This document shows positions 35,420-45,685 of a DNA stretch of 64,000 nucleotides, piece after piece. The position numbers and the translations under genes were made by a program. Numbering within the stretch: position 1 is the first letter of the stretch; every line of letters begins with the position of its first letter. The notes beneath the pieces are model-generated. The model did not search any database and was not told the DNA's origin. It saw only the letters and a program-made list of their open reading frames with translations. Source of the DNA: JACKBK01 sp963707275. GTDB lineage: Bacteria; Chloroflexota; Anaerolineae; JAAEKA01. The stretch lies in contig CAVPPH010000006.1 in NCBI GenBank assembly GCA_963707275.1, positions 372,001 through 436,000 on the forward strand, written 5' to 3'.

Positions 35420-36843
35420 ATGTTCCAAACCTTTGACGACGCGCTGCGGCTACGTTGCCCAGTCGGGCGTGCAGATGGTCGACCTCAAGTTCTGTGACCT
35501 GTGGGGGCGGTGGCACCACCTGACGATTCCGGCCAGCCAGTTCAAGCAGTCGCTGATGACCCAGGGGATCGGCTTCGACGGCTCGTCGGTTGGCCTGAAG
35601 AGCGTCAAGTCGGGCGACATGGTGCTGATCCCCGACCTGGCAACCGGCGTCATGGACCCGTTCTGGGATGCGCCGACCCTCAGCTTCATCTGCAATACCC
35701 ACGAGGCCGGCACGCTGGCCGTCTTTCCCAACGATCCGCGCAACATCGCCCGCCGCGCCGAGCAGTTCCTGGCCGAGACCGGCATTGCTGACGAGAGCCA
35801 CTGGGGGCCGGAGTTCGAGTTCTACGTCTTTGACGAGGTGGCTTGGGAGAACCAGGTCAACCGCGCCGGCTACCGCCTCGAGTTGCAGGAGGCCGACTGG
35901 AACAGCCCGCAGGGCGGCCATGGCCACTACATCCCGCTGCACGGCGGCTACCACGCCATACCACCCAAGGACCAGCTCTACAACCTGCGCGCCGAGATGT
36001 CAATTCACCTGGAGGCGCTGGGCGTCGAGGTGAAGTATCACCACCACGAGGTCGGCGGGCCGGGCCAGTGCGAGATCGAGACGCCGCTGGTGGGTCTGCT
36101 GGCAGCCGGCGACATGACGATGTGGGTCAAGTATGTCAGCAAGATGACCGCTCACAGCCATGGCAAGACGGTCACCTTCATGCCCAAGCCGCTCTTCGGC
36201 GAGGCGGGCAGCGGCATGCATTTCCACCAGATGTTGCGCAAGGCCGGTCAGAACGTCTTCTACGACGCTAGCTGGCTACGGCTGCATGAGCCAACTTGCC
36301 CTGTGGTACATCGGCGGGCTGCTGGCGCACGGACCGGCGCTGCTGGCGCTGACCAACCCCAGCACCAATTCCTATCGTCGCCTGGTGCCCGGCTACGAAG
36401 CGCCGGTCAACGCCTTCTTCTCGCTGGGCAACCGCAGCGCTGCGGTGCGCATTCCCAAGTACGCCGACCAGCCGGAGACCGCGCGCATGGAGTTTCGCCC
36501 GCCCGACGCGACCTGTAACCCGTATCTGGCGCTGGCGGCGCAGCTTTTGGCCGGACTGGACGGCATCCGCCAGCAGATCGACCCGACCGCGGCCGGCTTC
36601 GGTCCCATCGACGCTGACATCTTCGCCTGGAGCAGCGACCAGCGCGGCGCGATCAAACATCTGCCCGGCTCGCTGTACGAGGCGCTGGCGGCGCTGGAAG
36701 CAGATCATGAATTCTTGCTGGTTGGCGACGTGTTCGCAGAGGAGATGCTGGAACAGTGGATCGCCCACAAGCGTGAGGTGGAATACTACCCGGTGCGCAA
36801 CCGCCCGCATCCGTACGAGATGCAACTCTATTTCGACGTGTGA
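35420..36843 (+). CDS. glnA: Glutamine synthetase type I (two frameshifts)
   Basis: Makes glutamine from glutamate, ammonia and ATP. About 475 codons, normal for type I. After ATG 35420 (MFQTFDDAL, preceded by AGGAG) a shift near 35450 leads to GVQMVDLKFCDLWGRWHHL and QGIGFDGSSVG. Metal and substrate sites are visible: GPEFEFYVFDE, HHHEVGGPGQCEIE, MPKPLFGEAGSGMHFHQML, and, after a second break near 36275, NPSTNSYRRLVPGYEAPVN and ARMEFRPPDATCNPYLA. The second break is an extra T inside what should read YDxSGYGCMSQLA. Whether it is adenylylated cannot be told. It is followed by pgmB after 8 bp. Confidence 0.9.
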
Positions 36844-36851
36844 TACACGCG

Positions 36852-37515
36852 ATGCGAACTCACAGCACTTATCTTCGATCTTGACGGCGTAATTGCCGAC
36901 ACGTCGAACCTGCACTATCAGTCGTGGCTCCAGGTCACACCTGAGTACGGTCTGCTGGTTGACCGCGCGCTGAACGACCGGCTGCGCAGCCGGTCGCGCC
37001 GGGCGTCGCTGGAGATCATCCTGGCGGAGAACGGTTGCGAGCTCTCCGAGTTCGAGTGCGCGGATATCATGGCGCGCAAGAATGAGGTCTACCTGCAACT
37101 GCTGGAAGGGATGGATGCCAGCGCGCTGCTGCCGGGTGTCGTACCGTTGATTGAGGAAGCAGCGACCGCAGGGCTGTGGCTGGCTGTCGGATCGGCCAGT
37201 CGTAATGCCGAGGCGGTGTTGCGACGCACCGCGATTCGCGACTGCTTCGATGTCGTGGTGGACGGGAATCGTGATCTGCCCAGCAAGCCGGCGCCTGATC
37301 TATTTCTTGAGGTTGCAAGACAGCTCGATACCGTGCCTGACCGCTGTCTTGTGATCGAAGATGCCGCGGTGGGCATCCGCGCCGCGCAGGTCGCGGGAAT
37401 GTGGACGGTGGGTGTGGGACCGTTCGAACAAACTGATCAGGCGCACGTTCGCTTCGAAAGTCTGGACGGCGTGACACTGGCTGACGTGCTGGCGGCTTTC
37501 GGTGAGGCTGACTAG
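36852..37515 (+). CDS. pgmB: Beta-phosphoglucomutase-like HAD phosphotransferase (one frameshift)
   Basis: About 221 codons. ATG 36852 (MRT) then one extra C near 36861, after which TALIFDLDGVIADTSNLHY (DxD nucleophile pair) reads on without a break. The cap carries LNDRLRSRSRRASLEIIL and MARKNEVYLQLLEG, the segment that in beta-phosphoglucomutases contacts the sugar phosphate. Core motifs follow: AVGSASRNAEAV, SKPAPDLFLEVA and VIEDAAVGIRAAQVAG. By family it interconverts beta-glucose 1- and 6-phosphate. A generic HAD phosphatase is the alternative. Eight bp separate it from glnA. Confidence 0.78.
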
Positions 37516-37572
37516 CGCGCTTATTTGGCTGGTAGCCGCTGCTGCTTTGCTGCTATGCTGTTCCACTGCTCC

Positions 37573-37657
37573 GGCCGGTCTCTGATCGAGCCAGCGGTGG
37601 GTAGCCAACACGCACACTGGCTTGGTCGAGGACCGGCCAGACCAGTATGCGTGTTGG
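37573..37657. repeat. Two interlocked inverted repeats between pgmB and the prenyltransferase
   Basis: Stem A: CCAACACGCACACTGG (37605-37620) with 37642-37657, 15 of 16 matched. Stem B: GGCCGGTC (37573-37580) with GACCGGCC (37631-37638), which lies in the loop of stem A. The two would form a pseudoknot in RNA. The rest of the 358-bp gap (37516-37874) shows no gene. Confidence 0.5.
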
Positions 37658-37874
37658 AAGAGGCGGACCTAGGATAGAGGGCAAGCCTGGGGAACAAAAG
37701 ACTAGCGGAAACGGGGAGCTTGTGCGATAATCACGGCATACGAGTTCATTGGCGTGTTTCGTCCCTGACTGGGGGCAGTTGCGCGGCTGCGTGCTGTCCA
37801 AACCATCTTTCGCGTTGAACGTCTTTCTGGAGGCGAGAGTCGGCCCGTACTGGCCTGACTCGGGAGTGTCACCT

Positions 37875-38780
37875 ATGCTATCGGCGCTTGCGCGGTTCAG
37901 CCGGCCTCATACGATCATTGCCACCACGATCCAGGTGGTGTCGTTGTTCCTGATCGCGGGCGGCAGCCAGGTGATGTCGCTCGCCAGCCTGGGGCCGGTG
38001 TTGCTGACCCTGGTCACCTGCCTGGCGCTCAACATCTACATCGTCGGCCTGAACCAGATCACCGATGTTGAGATCGACCGCATCAACAAGCCGCGGCTGC
38101 CGCTGGCGTCTCAGGAGATGTCGATGCGCGACGGCTGGATCATCGTGGCGCTGACCGCGGTCGTGGCGCTGGTCGGGCGTGGATGCGGCCGGCGCGCATT
38201 TCTGCTGGCTACTGTGGTTATCATCATGGTGATCGGCACGGCCTACTCCGTGCCGCCGCTGCGCCTGAAGCGCTACTCGTTGTGGGCGGCCATCAGCATC
38301 GCGCTGGCACGCGGAGTGATCGCCAACGTCGGCGTGGCGCTGCACTACAACGATGTCTTCGGCGGCCTGGCAGCCTTCTCTCCCGCCACGCTGGCGGTGA
38401 TGGCGGCCTTCTTCTTCGGCTTCGGGCTGGTGATCGCCATCTACAAGGACATCCCCGATCTGATGGGCGACCGCGCCCACGGGATCGAGACCTTCACCGT
38501 CAAGCTGGGGCCGCAACGTGCCTTCGACCTGGGGCGGATCATCCTGACGGCTCGGCTACGCCGGCGTGATGGTTGTTGCCATCTCCCGTCTGCCGCAGCC
38601 TGACGGCGTGCTGTTGCTGGTGGCGCAGGGCGTGGCCCTGGGGTTGTTCTGGAACGCCAGCGGCGCGTCGATCCCAGCCAGAAGGCCTCCATCGCCCGCT
38701 TCTACATGTTTCTGTGGGGGCTTTTCTACGCCCAGTACATCGTTTTGAGCGTCTATCAGGTGACGCGGGGGATCGTCTGA
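37875..38780 (+). CDS. UbiA prenyltransferase, homogentisate-type (frameshifted)
   Basis: About 302 codons with seven to nine hydrophobic segments. The first Asp-rich motif is NIYIVGLNQITDVEIDRINK and the second YKDIPDLMGDRAHGIETF, both in the form typical of homogentisate phytyl/solanesyl transferases, which attach an isoprenoid tail to a quinone precursor in the membrane. Extra bases near 38550 and 38680 break the C-terminal part (GYAGVMVVAISRLPQ, then ASIARFYMFLWGLFYAQYIV). Start ATG 37875 (MLSALARFSRPHT) gives the usual N-terminus. It is followed after 1 bp by a second UbiA protein, so the two may act in one quinone pathway. Confidence 0.82.
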
Positions 38781-38781
38781 C

Positions 38782-39739
38782 GTGAGTTTACCAACTCAGC
38801 CGCCGGCCCGTCCGTCGGTAAGTCAGCGAACGGTCTATTTCCTGCGTCTTGGGCGGCCGCTGCATCTGCTGGGCGGATTTGTCTTCAACGGTCTGGGCAT
38901 CGCAATTGCGCTGTTCCTGGGCGCGCCGGTTGACTGGACAGTCGCGCTGTGGTGCCAGATCGCCATCACCGCCACCCAGTTGATGACGCATTACAGCAAC
39001 GACTATTTCGACCAGGACGCCGACGCTGCTACGGATACGCCCACCCGCTGGGCTGGCGGCAGCCGGCGTGCTGCCCGATGGACTGGTCCCGCCGCAGGCT
39101 GCGCTCATCGCTGCGCTGGTGTGCGGTGGTGTCGCATTGGCAGCGACCGCTGTGCTGGCGGCAACGGGAAGCGCGCCGTTGCAAACGCTGGCGCTGCTGC
39201 TGCTGTCCATCGCGCTGGCCTGGAGCTACAGCTCGCCGCCGCTCTGGCTGAACCGGCGCGGCCTGGGCGAGATCACCGGCGCGCTGCTGGTGCCGGGGCT
39301 GACGACCCTGCTGGCGTTCCAGGTCCAGGCGGGCGCGCTGAGCTTGCTGCCTGTTCTGGCCGCCGTGCCGCTGTGCTGCTTCCAGTTCGCTATGCTGCTC
39401 AGCGTCAACTTCCCCGACGCAGTGGGCGATGCGCGTGTCAACAAGCGCACGCTGGTGGTGATCTTCGGGCCGCGGCGGGCGGCTCAGTTCTTCCTGGCCG
39501 CGCTGGCGCTGGCGTATCTGCTGCTGCCGGCGCTGGTGCTGCTTGGCCTGCCTGGGCAGGTCGCGCTGGCTGTGCTGCTGACCGCTCCGATCGCGGTCTG
39601 GCAGGCGCTGCGCATCCGCCGCGGCGCTGCTACCGCTCCGGCCGCCTGGGACGCGCTGGGCTTCTGGAGCATCGGTCTGCTGATGACCGCGGCGCTGCTG
39701 GAAGGCGGGGTATTTGTCGCGTTGAGCATGGCGGGATGA
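38782..39739 (+). CDS. UbiA prenyltransferase, MenA-like (one frameshift)
   Basis: About 319 codons, multi-pass membrane protein. GTG 38782 starts MSLPTQPPARPSV; the first motif THYSNDYFDQDADAATDTP and, after a break near 39060, the second SVNFPDAVGDARVNKRTLVV. The latter resembles MenA, 1,4-dihydroxy-2-naphthoate prenyltransferase, which makes demethylmenaquinone. It lies 1 bp after the homogentisate-type enzyme. Other quinone genes are not in the window, so the product cannot be fixed. Confidence 0.8.
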
Positions 39740-40017
39740 AGCAGACTCGCGAGCGCAGATCGATGCTGCCACCATCTCTTTCAGTTCATCCAAGTGGTAT
39801 TCGGCGCAATAGTGGTCATCATGATCGTGTCCAAAGCAGCAATGATCATAATGTGGACTGGCTCGGTCGGAGACCGGTCCGAGCAATGAGTAGAGCTACT
39901 TTCAAGATAGTGATTGCTTTGTCCACCAGGTGATCAAAGTCTTGGGCGGACAAGTGCAGTGTGCTTAGAGATTTCGAGAGCGACCCTGTGCCCGCGGCGC
40001 GATTTTCGTGGCTCGAT
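39740..40017. other. Intergenic region with a hairpin after the prenyltransferase genes
   Basis: Contains a hairpin GCTCGG...CCGAGC (39861-39866 with 39879-39884) with an inner 3-bp helix and no T-run, which may end the UbiA operon. I see no gene; minus-strand ORFs here run antisense through the prenyltransferase gene. Confidence 0.4.
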
Positions 40018-40046
40018 TTGTTTGGCCCGCTTCAGGCGTGTATAAT
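40018..40046 (+). promoter_or_regulatory. Sigma-70-type promoter for the 40139 gene
   Basis: TTGTTT (40018-40023), 17-bp spacer and a consensus TATAAT (40041-40046), 93 bp upstream of ATG 40139. Confidence 0.65.
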
Positions 40047-40138
40047 CTGATTTCCGAGGCAGGCCGGGTACCATTGGCGGGTGCACGCTATAACTCCCTA
40101 TACTGATCTCCTGCACTCACATTATTTGACACGCTTAC

Positions 40139-42545
40139 ATGCCGCAAACAATTATCCTCTGCCCATATGTGGGGCTGAATGACGATCCCTCTGTTCGCCT
40201 AAGCTACGCCGACGGGCGTCATCGCTGTTACGCGGTTCCTGAGGGCGGAGCATTTGCGCCCGATTCCGAGCATCAGCTTCGCTATTGTCTGGCGTCCGGG
40301 CATACGGGTTGTTCGCGCTACCGGCAGCGGCAGGCTGGAGTAGACGCCGCTGCGCCAACGCCACGACAACCATCGCGTTCGCAACGTTCTCCGCTGCGGG
40401 TTGCTCTGTGGGTGTCACTGGCCATCATCGCTCTGGTGGTTGTGTGGCGGTTGATAGCCATTGTGACTGGTACGGACCTGCCGGCTGCGCCTGTCGCGCC
40501 TGCTGCCCAGATGCAGACAGCTACGCCATCACCTGTTGGATCGCCCGCTTTCCCGACGCCGGACCCGCAGTTTGCGCCAGCTGCCGCCGAGGCTACGTCA
40601 ACTCCCGTGACGGCCCTCATCACTCAGCAACGCATTGAGGAGGTTCCCACACCGACTCTGTCTCCTGGTGAGGTGTTTCTGGCCGTCACGCCGGAGGCCG
40701 AATCGGTCGGCTGGGTGACCAGCGGCGAGGCGCGCGGCAACCATCTGGGCGATTCTTATCTGTACACCGGAATCTACGACGAGGATCTGTTCCACGGGAT
40801 GATGCAGTTTGACCTGTCGCGTGTGCGCGCGCGGTGCGCCGATCCTCGCTGCCTCGCTGCTGTTGACCGGTCTGGAGGACGACCGCCTCGCCGCAGATAG
40901 CCAGTCGACCTGGCAGGTGCGCTGGTTGGATTCGGCCATCAACGAGGACTGGAGCAGGGCAACGTTCCAGTCGGTGCACAACGCGGATGTGGTACAGACA
41001 ATTTTGCCGGCGATCAGCGGCGCAGATCTGGCGCCCTACGCGGTGAACGAATTTGTGTTTGATGCCGCCCAGCTCGCGCTGCTGCAACAGGCGATACTGG
41101 ACGAGCAGTATCAGGTTGCCTTCCGGCTTGATGGCCCGGAGACTGGTGCAAATGACGTGTTCGCCTGGGATAGTGGTTATGGACCGGCCTCCCGCGGCAA
41201 CGGGCCTGCGCTGCGCATTGTGACAGGCCCGGCTCCGGCCACGCCGCCGCCTGTGCCGACCCAGGAGTTTGTCGTGGTCACCAGCACGCCGACACCCGCC
41301 AGTGTGTTGACGGCGGCTGCGATCCGTCGCACCGAGGTTGCCGTCAGCCTGCGCATTGGTACTGTGACGCCGACACCCCGTTTTCTGGTGACAGCAACGC
41401 CGACGCCTGAGAACGAGGCGACTGCACAGGCCGAGCGGCTGCTGCAAGGGCTACCATTCGTCGTAACAGCGACCCCGACGCCAGCCAATCGGGCAACCGC
41501 CACGGCGAACGCCGTCTACGCGACCGCGGTTGCCATCACCACCGGCACCTTCACGCCACTGCCGCGCGACTACATCACCGCCACACCGACGGCAACCTTT
41601 GTGGTCGTGACCAACACGCCAACTCCAGCAGACATCTTCGCACTGCTGGCTCAGGTCATTGCAGAGGCGACGCGAACAGCGACGGCCGGCCCGCCGACCC
41701 CCTTCCCGCCAGGTGTTGTTACCGCGACGCCCACATGGTCGCCCACCCCCGAGCCGTTCAATGAAGAGACTGTTCAGGCGCAGATTGTCATGGTGACGAT
41801 CCAGGCGCTGACTACGGGCACCTGGACGCCGACGCCGAGAGCGACCGCCACGCCATCGTTCACACCGGTGCCTGAGGAGCTGTCTTCAACAGGCGTCCTT
41901 ACCCCGGCAGATGTCCTGACGACGACTGTCACAGCGTCTTTGACGCCAGCGGCTGGCGCTCCTGTGGCCGTTCTGCCGACAGGACGCCTCCTGTTTATTT
42001 CTGACCGCTTGGGGGAGCCTGGCTATTTCAGCCTCGATACCCGCTGTATCACCCGTCCGGGTGGATGTACTGCGGCGGACGTGATTCCTCTGGCGGATGC
42101 GGCGGTTTACCAGCAGGCCAGGGATGACATGACGTTTGCGCCCAATCGCTACGGCAGGGTCGTTGTTCAGCTTAACGACCAGGAGACGCCGCAAATATAC
42201 CTGCAAGACTTCATCTATGATACAATAAAGCAGATTACGACGCTTACCGGCGCATCCTATGACCCAACGTGGTCACCAGTTGGCAGCAAGGTGCTGTTCG
42301 TCTCCAACGAATCCGGCAACGATGAGCTGTACACGGTCAGTATTGACGGCACGAACACTAGTCGACTGACTGACACGCAATCCTGGGAGAAGCACCCGAC
42401 CTGGTCGCCGGACAGTGGACAGATCGTATTCTTTAGCAACCGCGATGGAATTAACCAGCTCTGGATCATGAACGCGAATGGCAGCGGTCAGCGCAGATTG
42501 CTCAACAGCGCATACAATGACTGGGATCCGGTCTGGGTGAGGTAA
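40139..42545 (+). CDS. Membrane protein with Cys/His N-terminal motif, TPTP repeats and TolB-like propeller (one frameshift)
   Basis: About 802 codons; one break near 40830 joins FDLSRV to ILAASLLLTGLEDDR. Residues 1-70 hold a Cys/His pattern (CPYVGLNDDP, HRCYA, LRYCLASGHTGCSRY) that I associate with Chloroflexi membrane proteins and that may bind zinc. A membrane helix VALWVSLAIIALVVVWRLIA follows at about 84-103. After a folded region, residues about 370-600 are a low-complexity stalk of VVTATPTPAN-like units. The C-terminus is a WD40-like/TolB propeller (DPTWSPVGSKVLFVSNESGN, HPTWSPDSGQIVFFSNRDG). Topology suggests the propeller faces outside. Three bp separate it from the Wzz/kinase gene. 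Function unknown; a sensor or envelope-binding role is inference. Confidence 0.7.
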
Positions 42546-42548
42546 CAC

Positions 42549-44186
42549 ATGGAACTTCGGCAGTATTTCAACACATTTCGCAAGTGGCTGTGGCTGATAG
42601 TGCTGGCGACGCTGGTCGCTACCGCAGCCAGCTTTCTGGCGACTCGCCAGCAGGCGCCGATCTATGCTGCCAAGACCAGCTTGATGGTTGGCCAGACACT
42701 GGAAAACCCCAATCCGACAGGCAACGACGTCTGGCTGGGCCAGCAGCTTGCCCAGACTTACGCAGAGATCGCCAAGCGCGACCTGGTGCGCGGAACAACC
42801 ATGGAAGCTCTCGGGTTGACCTGGCTGCCGGAGTATACCGTCCAGTTGGTGCCCAACACCCAGTTGCTGGAGATCCGGGTCGTGGACACTGATCCGGTGC
42901 GCGCTCAGGCTGTTGCGGCGGAGCTGGCCAATCAGCTTATCCTGCAAAGCCCGTCCGCTTCTGATCGCACGCGCCAGGATCGGCGCGAGTTTGTCACCCG
43001 CCAGCTTCAGGAACTTGAAACCAACATCGATCAAACCAAGGTGCGCATCGATGAACTTCAGCAGCAACTGGCAGGCATGTTCAGCGCTCGTCAGATCGCC
43101 GACACGCAAACACAGATCAATGCCCTCGAGCAGAAGCTGAACAGTTACCAGGGAAACTACGCATCGCTATTGTCGTTTCTCGAAGGCGGCGTAAACACGA
43201 TCAATGTTGTAGAACCGGCTATGCTTCCGACCGCACCCATTGGTCCCAACAAGGGGATGACGATCCTGCTGGCGGCTGCTATCGGTTTTTTGCTGGCGGC
43301 CGGAGCTGCGTTCCTGCTGGATTATCTGGACGACACCCTCAAGTCCCCCGATGACGTCAAGGACGCCATCGACGTGTCAACGCTGGGCGCGATCGCGCGG
43401 ATCGATGGTGAGAATCTAGAGGAGCGGCTGGTGACCGCGCTGTATCCGAAGTCGCCGGCAGCGGAAGCGTTTCGCATCCTGCGCACCAACATCCAGTTCT
43501 CGTCGCTGGACAATCCGCCGCGCACGCTGATGGTGACCAGTTCCAATCCGTCTGAGGGCAAAAGTACCACACTGGCCAACCTGGCAGTGGTGATGGCGCA
43601 GCAGGGTCAGCGGGTGGTCGTTCTCGACACAGATTTGCGCCGTCCGACCCAGCATCGTATTTTTCAGGTGCCAAACAATGCCGGCCTCACGAACGCCTTG
43701 CTGCAAGAGCATCCCTCGCATGAGGGTTTCTTGCAGCAGACCAAAATCGACAACCTGCAGATTCTCACGACGGGGCCTCTGCCGCCTAATCCGGCTGAGC
43801 TGCTGAGTTCTGCCAAGTTCGCGGCGCTGATAGAGAAGCTACAAGAACAAGTGGATGTGTTGATGTTCGATAGTCCCCCGGTGATGGCCGTGACGGACGC
43901 GGCAATTCTTGCGCGGCAAGTGGACGGGGTTGTGCTGGTGATTGACGCCGGCAATACGCGTCGCCAGTGGGCCGTCAACGCCAAGGAGTCGCTGGACAAG
44001 GTTGGCGCGCATCTGCTGGGCGTCGCGCTGAATCGACTTCGACCGCAGGCGGGCGGCTACTACTATTACTACTACAATCGGGACTACACGTACGGCGAAG
44101 AGGACAGCAACGATGGCAGGCGTTCGCGAAAACGTTCTTCCCAGAGCAAGCGACGCTGGCTGCCCCGCACATCGTCGGGGAGCTGA
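42549..44186 (+). CDS. Polysaccharide co-polymerase fused to BY-type tyrosine kinase (Wzz-CpsD)
   Basis: 545 codons, intact. A Wzz domain with two membrane helices (about 15-32 and 239-257), coiled-coil between them (LQELETNIDQTKVRIDELQQ), then the kinase: Walker A SSNPSEGKSTTLANLAVV, Walker A' RVVVLDTDLRRPTQH, Walker B VDVLMFDSPPVMAVTDAA. The C-terminal Tyr cluster GGYYYYYYNRDYTYG is the usual autophosphorylation tail. Such proteins control chain length and export of exopolysaccharide, yet no polysaccharide genes lie nearby. A terminator hairpin follows at 44276. Confidence 0.9.
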   Translation: MELRQYFNTFRKWLWLIVLATLVATAASFLATRQQAPIYAAKTSLMVGQTLENPNPTGNDVWLGQQLAQTYAEIAKRDLVRGTTMEALGLTWLPEYTVQLVPNTQLLEIRVVDTDPVRAQAVAAELANQLILQSPSASDRTRQDRREFVTRQLQELETNIDQTKVRIDELQQQLAGMFSARQIADTQTQINALEQKLNSYQGNYASLLSFLEGGVNTINVVEPAMLPTAPIGPNKGMTILLAAAIGFLLAAGAAFLLDYLDDTLKSPDDVKDAIDVSTLGAIARIDGENLEERLVTALYPKSPAAEAFRILRTNIQFSSLDNPPRTLMVTSSNPSEGKSTTLANLAVVMAQQGQRVVVLDTDLRRPTQHRIFQVPNNAGLTNALLQEHPSHEGFLQQTKIDNLQILTTGPLPPNPAELLSSAKFAALIEKLQEQVDVLMFDSPPVMAVTDAAILARQVDGVVLVIDAGNTRRQWAVNAKESLDKVGAHLLGVALNRLRPQAGGYYYYYYNRDYTYGEEDSNDGRRSRKRSSQSKRRWLPRTSSGS

Positions 44187-44275
44187 CGAGCGATTTCTCG
44201 ATCTGCCGCTCTGGCCAGCCACTGACCGAGCCAGCACCGGGAGGCCGGATTCGAGAGCACCCAGTCTAAAACCGC

Positions 44276-44305
44276 AACGGGCGAGTCCAATGGCTCGCCC
44301 GTTTT
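44276..44305. terminator. Terminator between convergent genes
   Basis: Stem AACGGGCGAG (44276-44285) with CTCGCCCGTT (44294-44303), loop of 8, followed by TT. The plus strand has TTTT and the minus strand AACGG preceded by T-poor DNA. It sits between the Wzz/kinase gene and the convergent radical SAM gene and probably ends the former, perhaps both. Confidence 0.75.
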
Positions 44306-44333
44306 GAATCGCTGGCAGGCAGACCGGCCGGTC

Positions 44334-45515
44334 TTACGTGAACAAGCGCAGTTGGTGCTCTGGCCTTCGCCCGCTGATAAGTACGTAGGGTGCGACATGG
44401 TCGGCGCGCACGCCGAGTTTGCGTAGGTCATCCAGCGTGCGTAGGCCGGTGCTGCGGCGCGCTTGCATGATTGCCGCAGCGCTGTGCGGTCCGATGCCCG
44501 GCACGCGCAGCAGCGCCGACTGCGAGGCGCGGTTGATCTCCAGCGGGAAGAACTCAGGATGTGCAGCAGCCCACGATTCCTTGGGGTTCCGTTCCAGCGA
44601 CAAATTGCCTGACGGGTCAAAAGGCAGCTCTTTGGCGTCGAATCCGTATTGTCGCAGGAGGAAATCCGCCTGATACAGCCGATGCTCCCGCAACGGTGCT
44701 GTAGCCTGCTCATCCTGTAGCGGTGTATCCTCTACCGGGCTGAAGGCTGAGTAATAGGCTCGTCGAAGCCCCACCTGTCGATAGAGGCGCTGGCTCGTGA
44801 GTAGAAGCTCCTGATCGCTCTCGCCGGCTGGCCCGACGACGTATTGGGTGGTTGCGCCGGCGCTTGTCACCTGCTGGCCGGCGTTGCGCAGCCGACGAAC
44901 GATAGCCCAGGCGCGCTCTAACGGCTCCACCAACCCGTGATCGAAATCTTTCTTCGGCGCAAGCCTGGCCAGGCGTTCCTCGTTGGGCGCTTCCAGGTTG
45001 ACCGACAGGCGATCCGCAAGCTGGGCCGCGCGTTCGATCTGCGCCTCCTCCGCGTTCGGCAGTATCTTGAGGTGTATGTAGCCACGCCAGCCATATCTGT
45101 TACGCACCAACTCCACTGTTTCCAGCATCCGGTCCATGGTTCGCACCGTGCCAATGATGCCTGAACTGAGGAAGAGACCCTCCACCAGCCGCTTCTGCAC
45201 CATCTGGTTGAAAGCAGCCGCGAGATCATCCGATGTCAGCGTCGCGCGTCGCATCCGTCGCCCGGCGCGGAAGGGGCAGTAGTAGCAGTTCTTCTCGCAC
45301 GCACTGGTCTGCAATATTTTCAACAACGGCACCGCTTTGCCCCCAGCGCCAACCACCGTCGATATTGAGTCTGTGATGTCAGGAATGTGGCCAGATGGCG
45401 CGGCGGAAGTAGCAGCCGGTGCCGGCCTGCCTTGCGCTTCGCACAGATCGTACTGGGCTTGCTGGCCCAGCAGGTTCACCTTGTCGTAGAGGTTAAGCGA
45501 TGTCTGAACGTGCAT
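44334..45515 (-). CDS. Radical SAM protein with helix-hairpin-helix tail (putative DNA modification/repair type)
   Basis: 393 codons, intact, from ATG 45515 (MHVQTSLNLYDKVNLL); the frame is open to 45611. The iron-sulphur motif is SACEKNCYYCPFRAG (Cx3Cx2C). ILPNAEEAQIERAAQLADRL, SVNLEAPNEERLARLAPKKD and VGLRRAYYSAFSPVEDTPL are typical of the radical SAM family usually encoded beside a uracil-DNA-glycosylase-like protein. The C-terminus ALLRVPGIGPHSAAAIMQAR is a helix-hairpin-helix, supporting nucleic-acid binding. No glycosylase-like gene is adjacent here. The reaction is unknown in the family as I know it. Confidence 0.8.
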   Translation of the reverse strand: MHVQTSLNLYDKVNLLGQQAQYDLCEAQGRPAPAATSAAPSGHIPDITDSISTVVGAGGKAVPLLKILQTSACEKNCYYCPFRAGRRMRRATLTSDDLAAAFNQMVQKRLVEGLFLSSGIIGTVRTMDRMLETVELVRNRYGWRGYIHLKILPNAEEAQIERAAQLADRLSVNLEAPNEERLARLAPKKDFDHGLVEPLERAWAIVRRLRNAGQQVTSAGATTQYVVGPAGESDQELLLTSQRLYRQVGLRRAYYSAFSPVEDTPLQDEQATAPLREHRLYQADFLLRQYGFDAKELPFDPSGNLSLERNPKESWAAAHPEFFPLEINRASQSALLRVPGIGPHSAAAIMQARRSTGLRTLDDLRKLGVRADHVAPYVLISGRRPEHQLRLFT

Positions 45516-45685
45516 GGAATAAATTATACGAACATGCGTTCGGTGTGTCAACTCGCGTCGTTTGATCGATTTGCCAAGGGGTGATAGAATTGCGTCGCTG
45601 GAACTACTCACTCGTCACACGTGCGCCCGCGCGCAGTGCAGGTGTTCTCGCTAAGGCGGGAGTATTTCAACGCTGGAGGTTCGGT

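Noticed and set aside
35420..36843. Programmed frameshifting in glnA
   Set aside because: The break is a single extra T within a conserved motif and lacks a slippery heptamer; similar random breaks occur in many genes.
37875..39739. Evidence for photosynthesis
   Set aside because: A homogentisate-type prenyltransferase alone is not enough; no pigment or reaction-centre gene is present.
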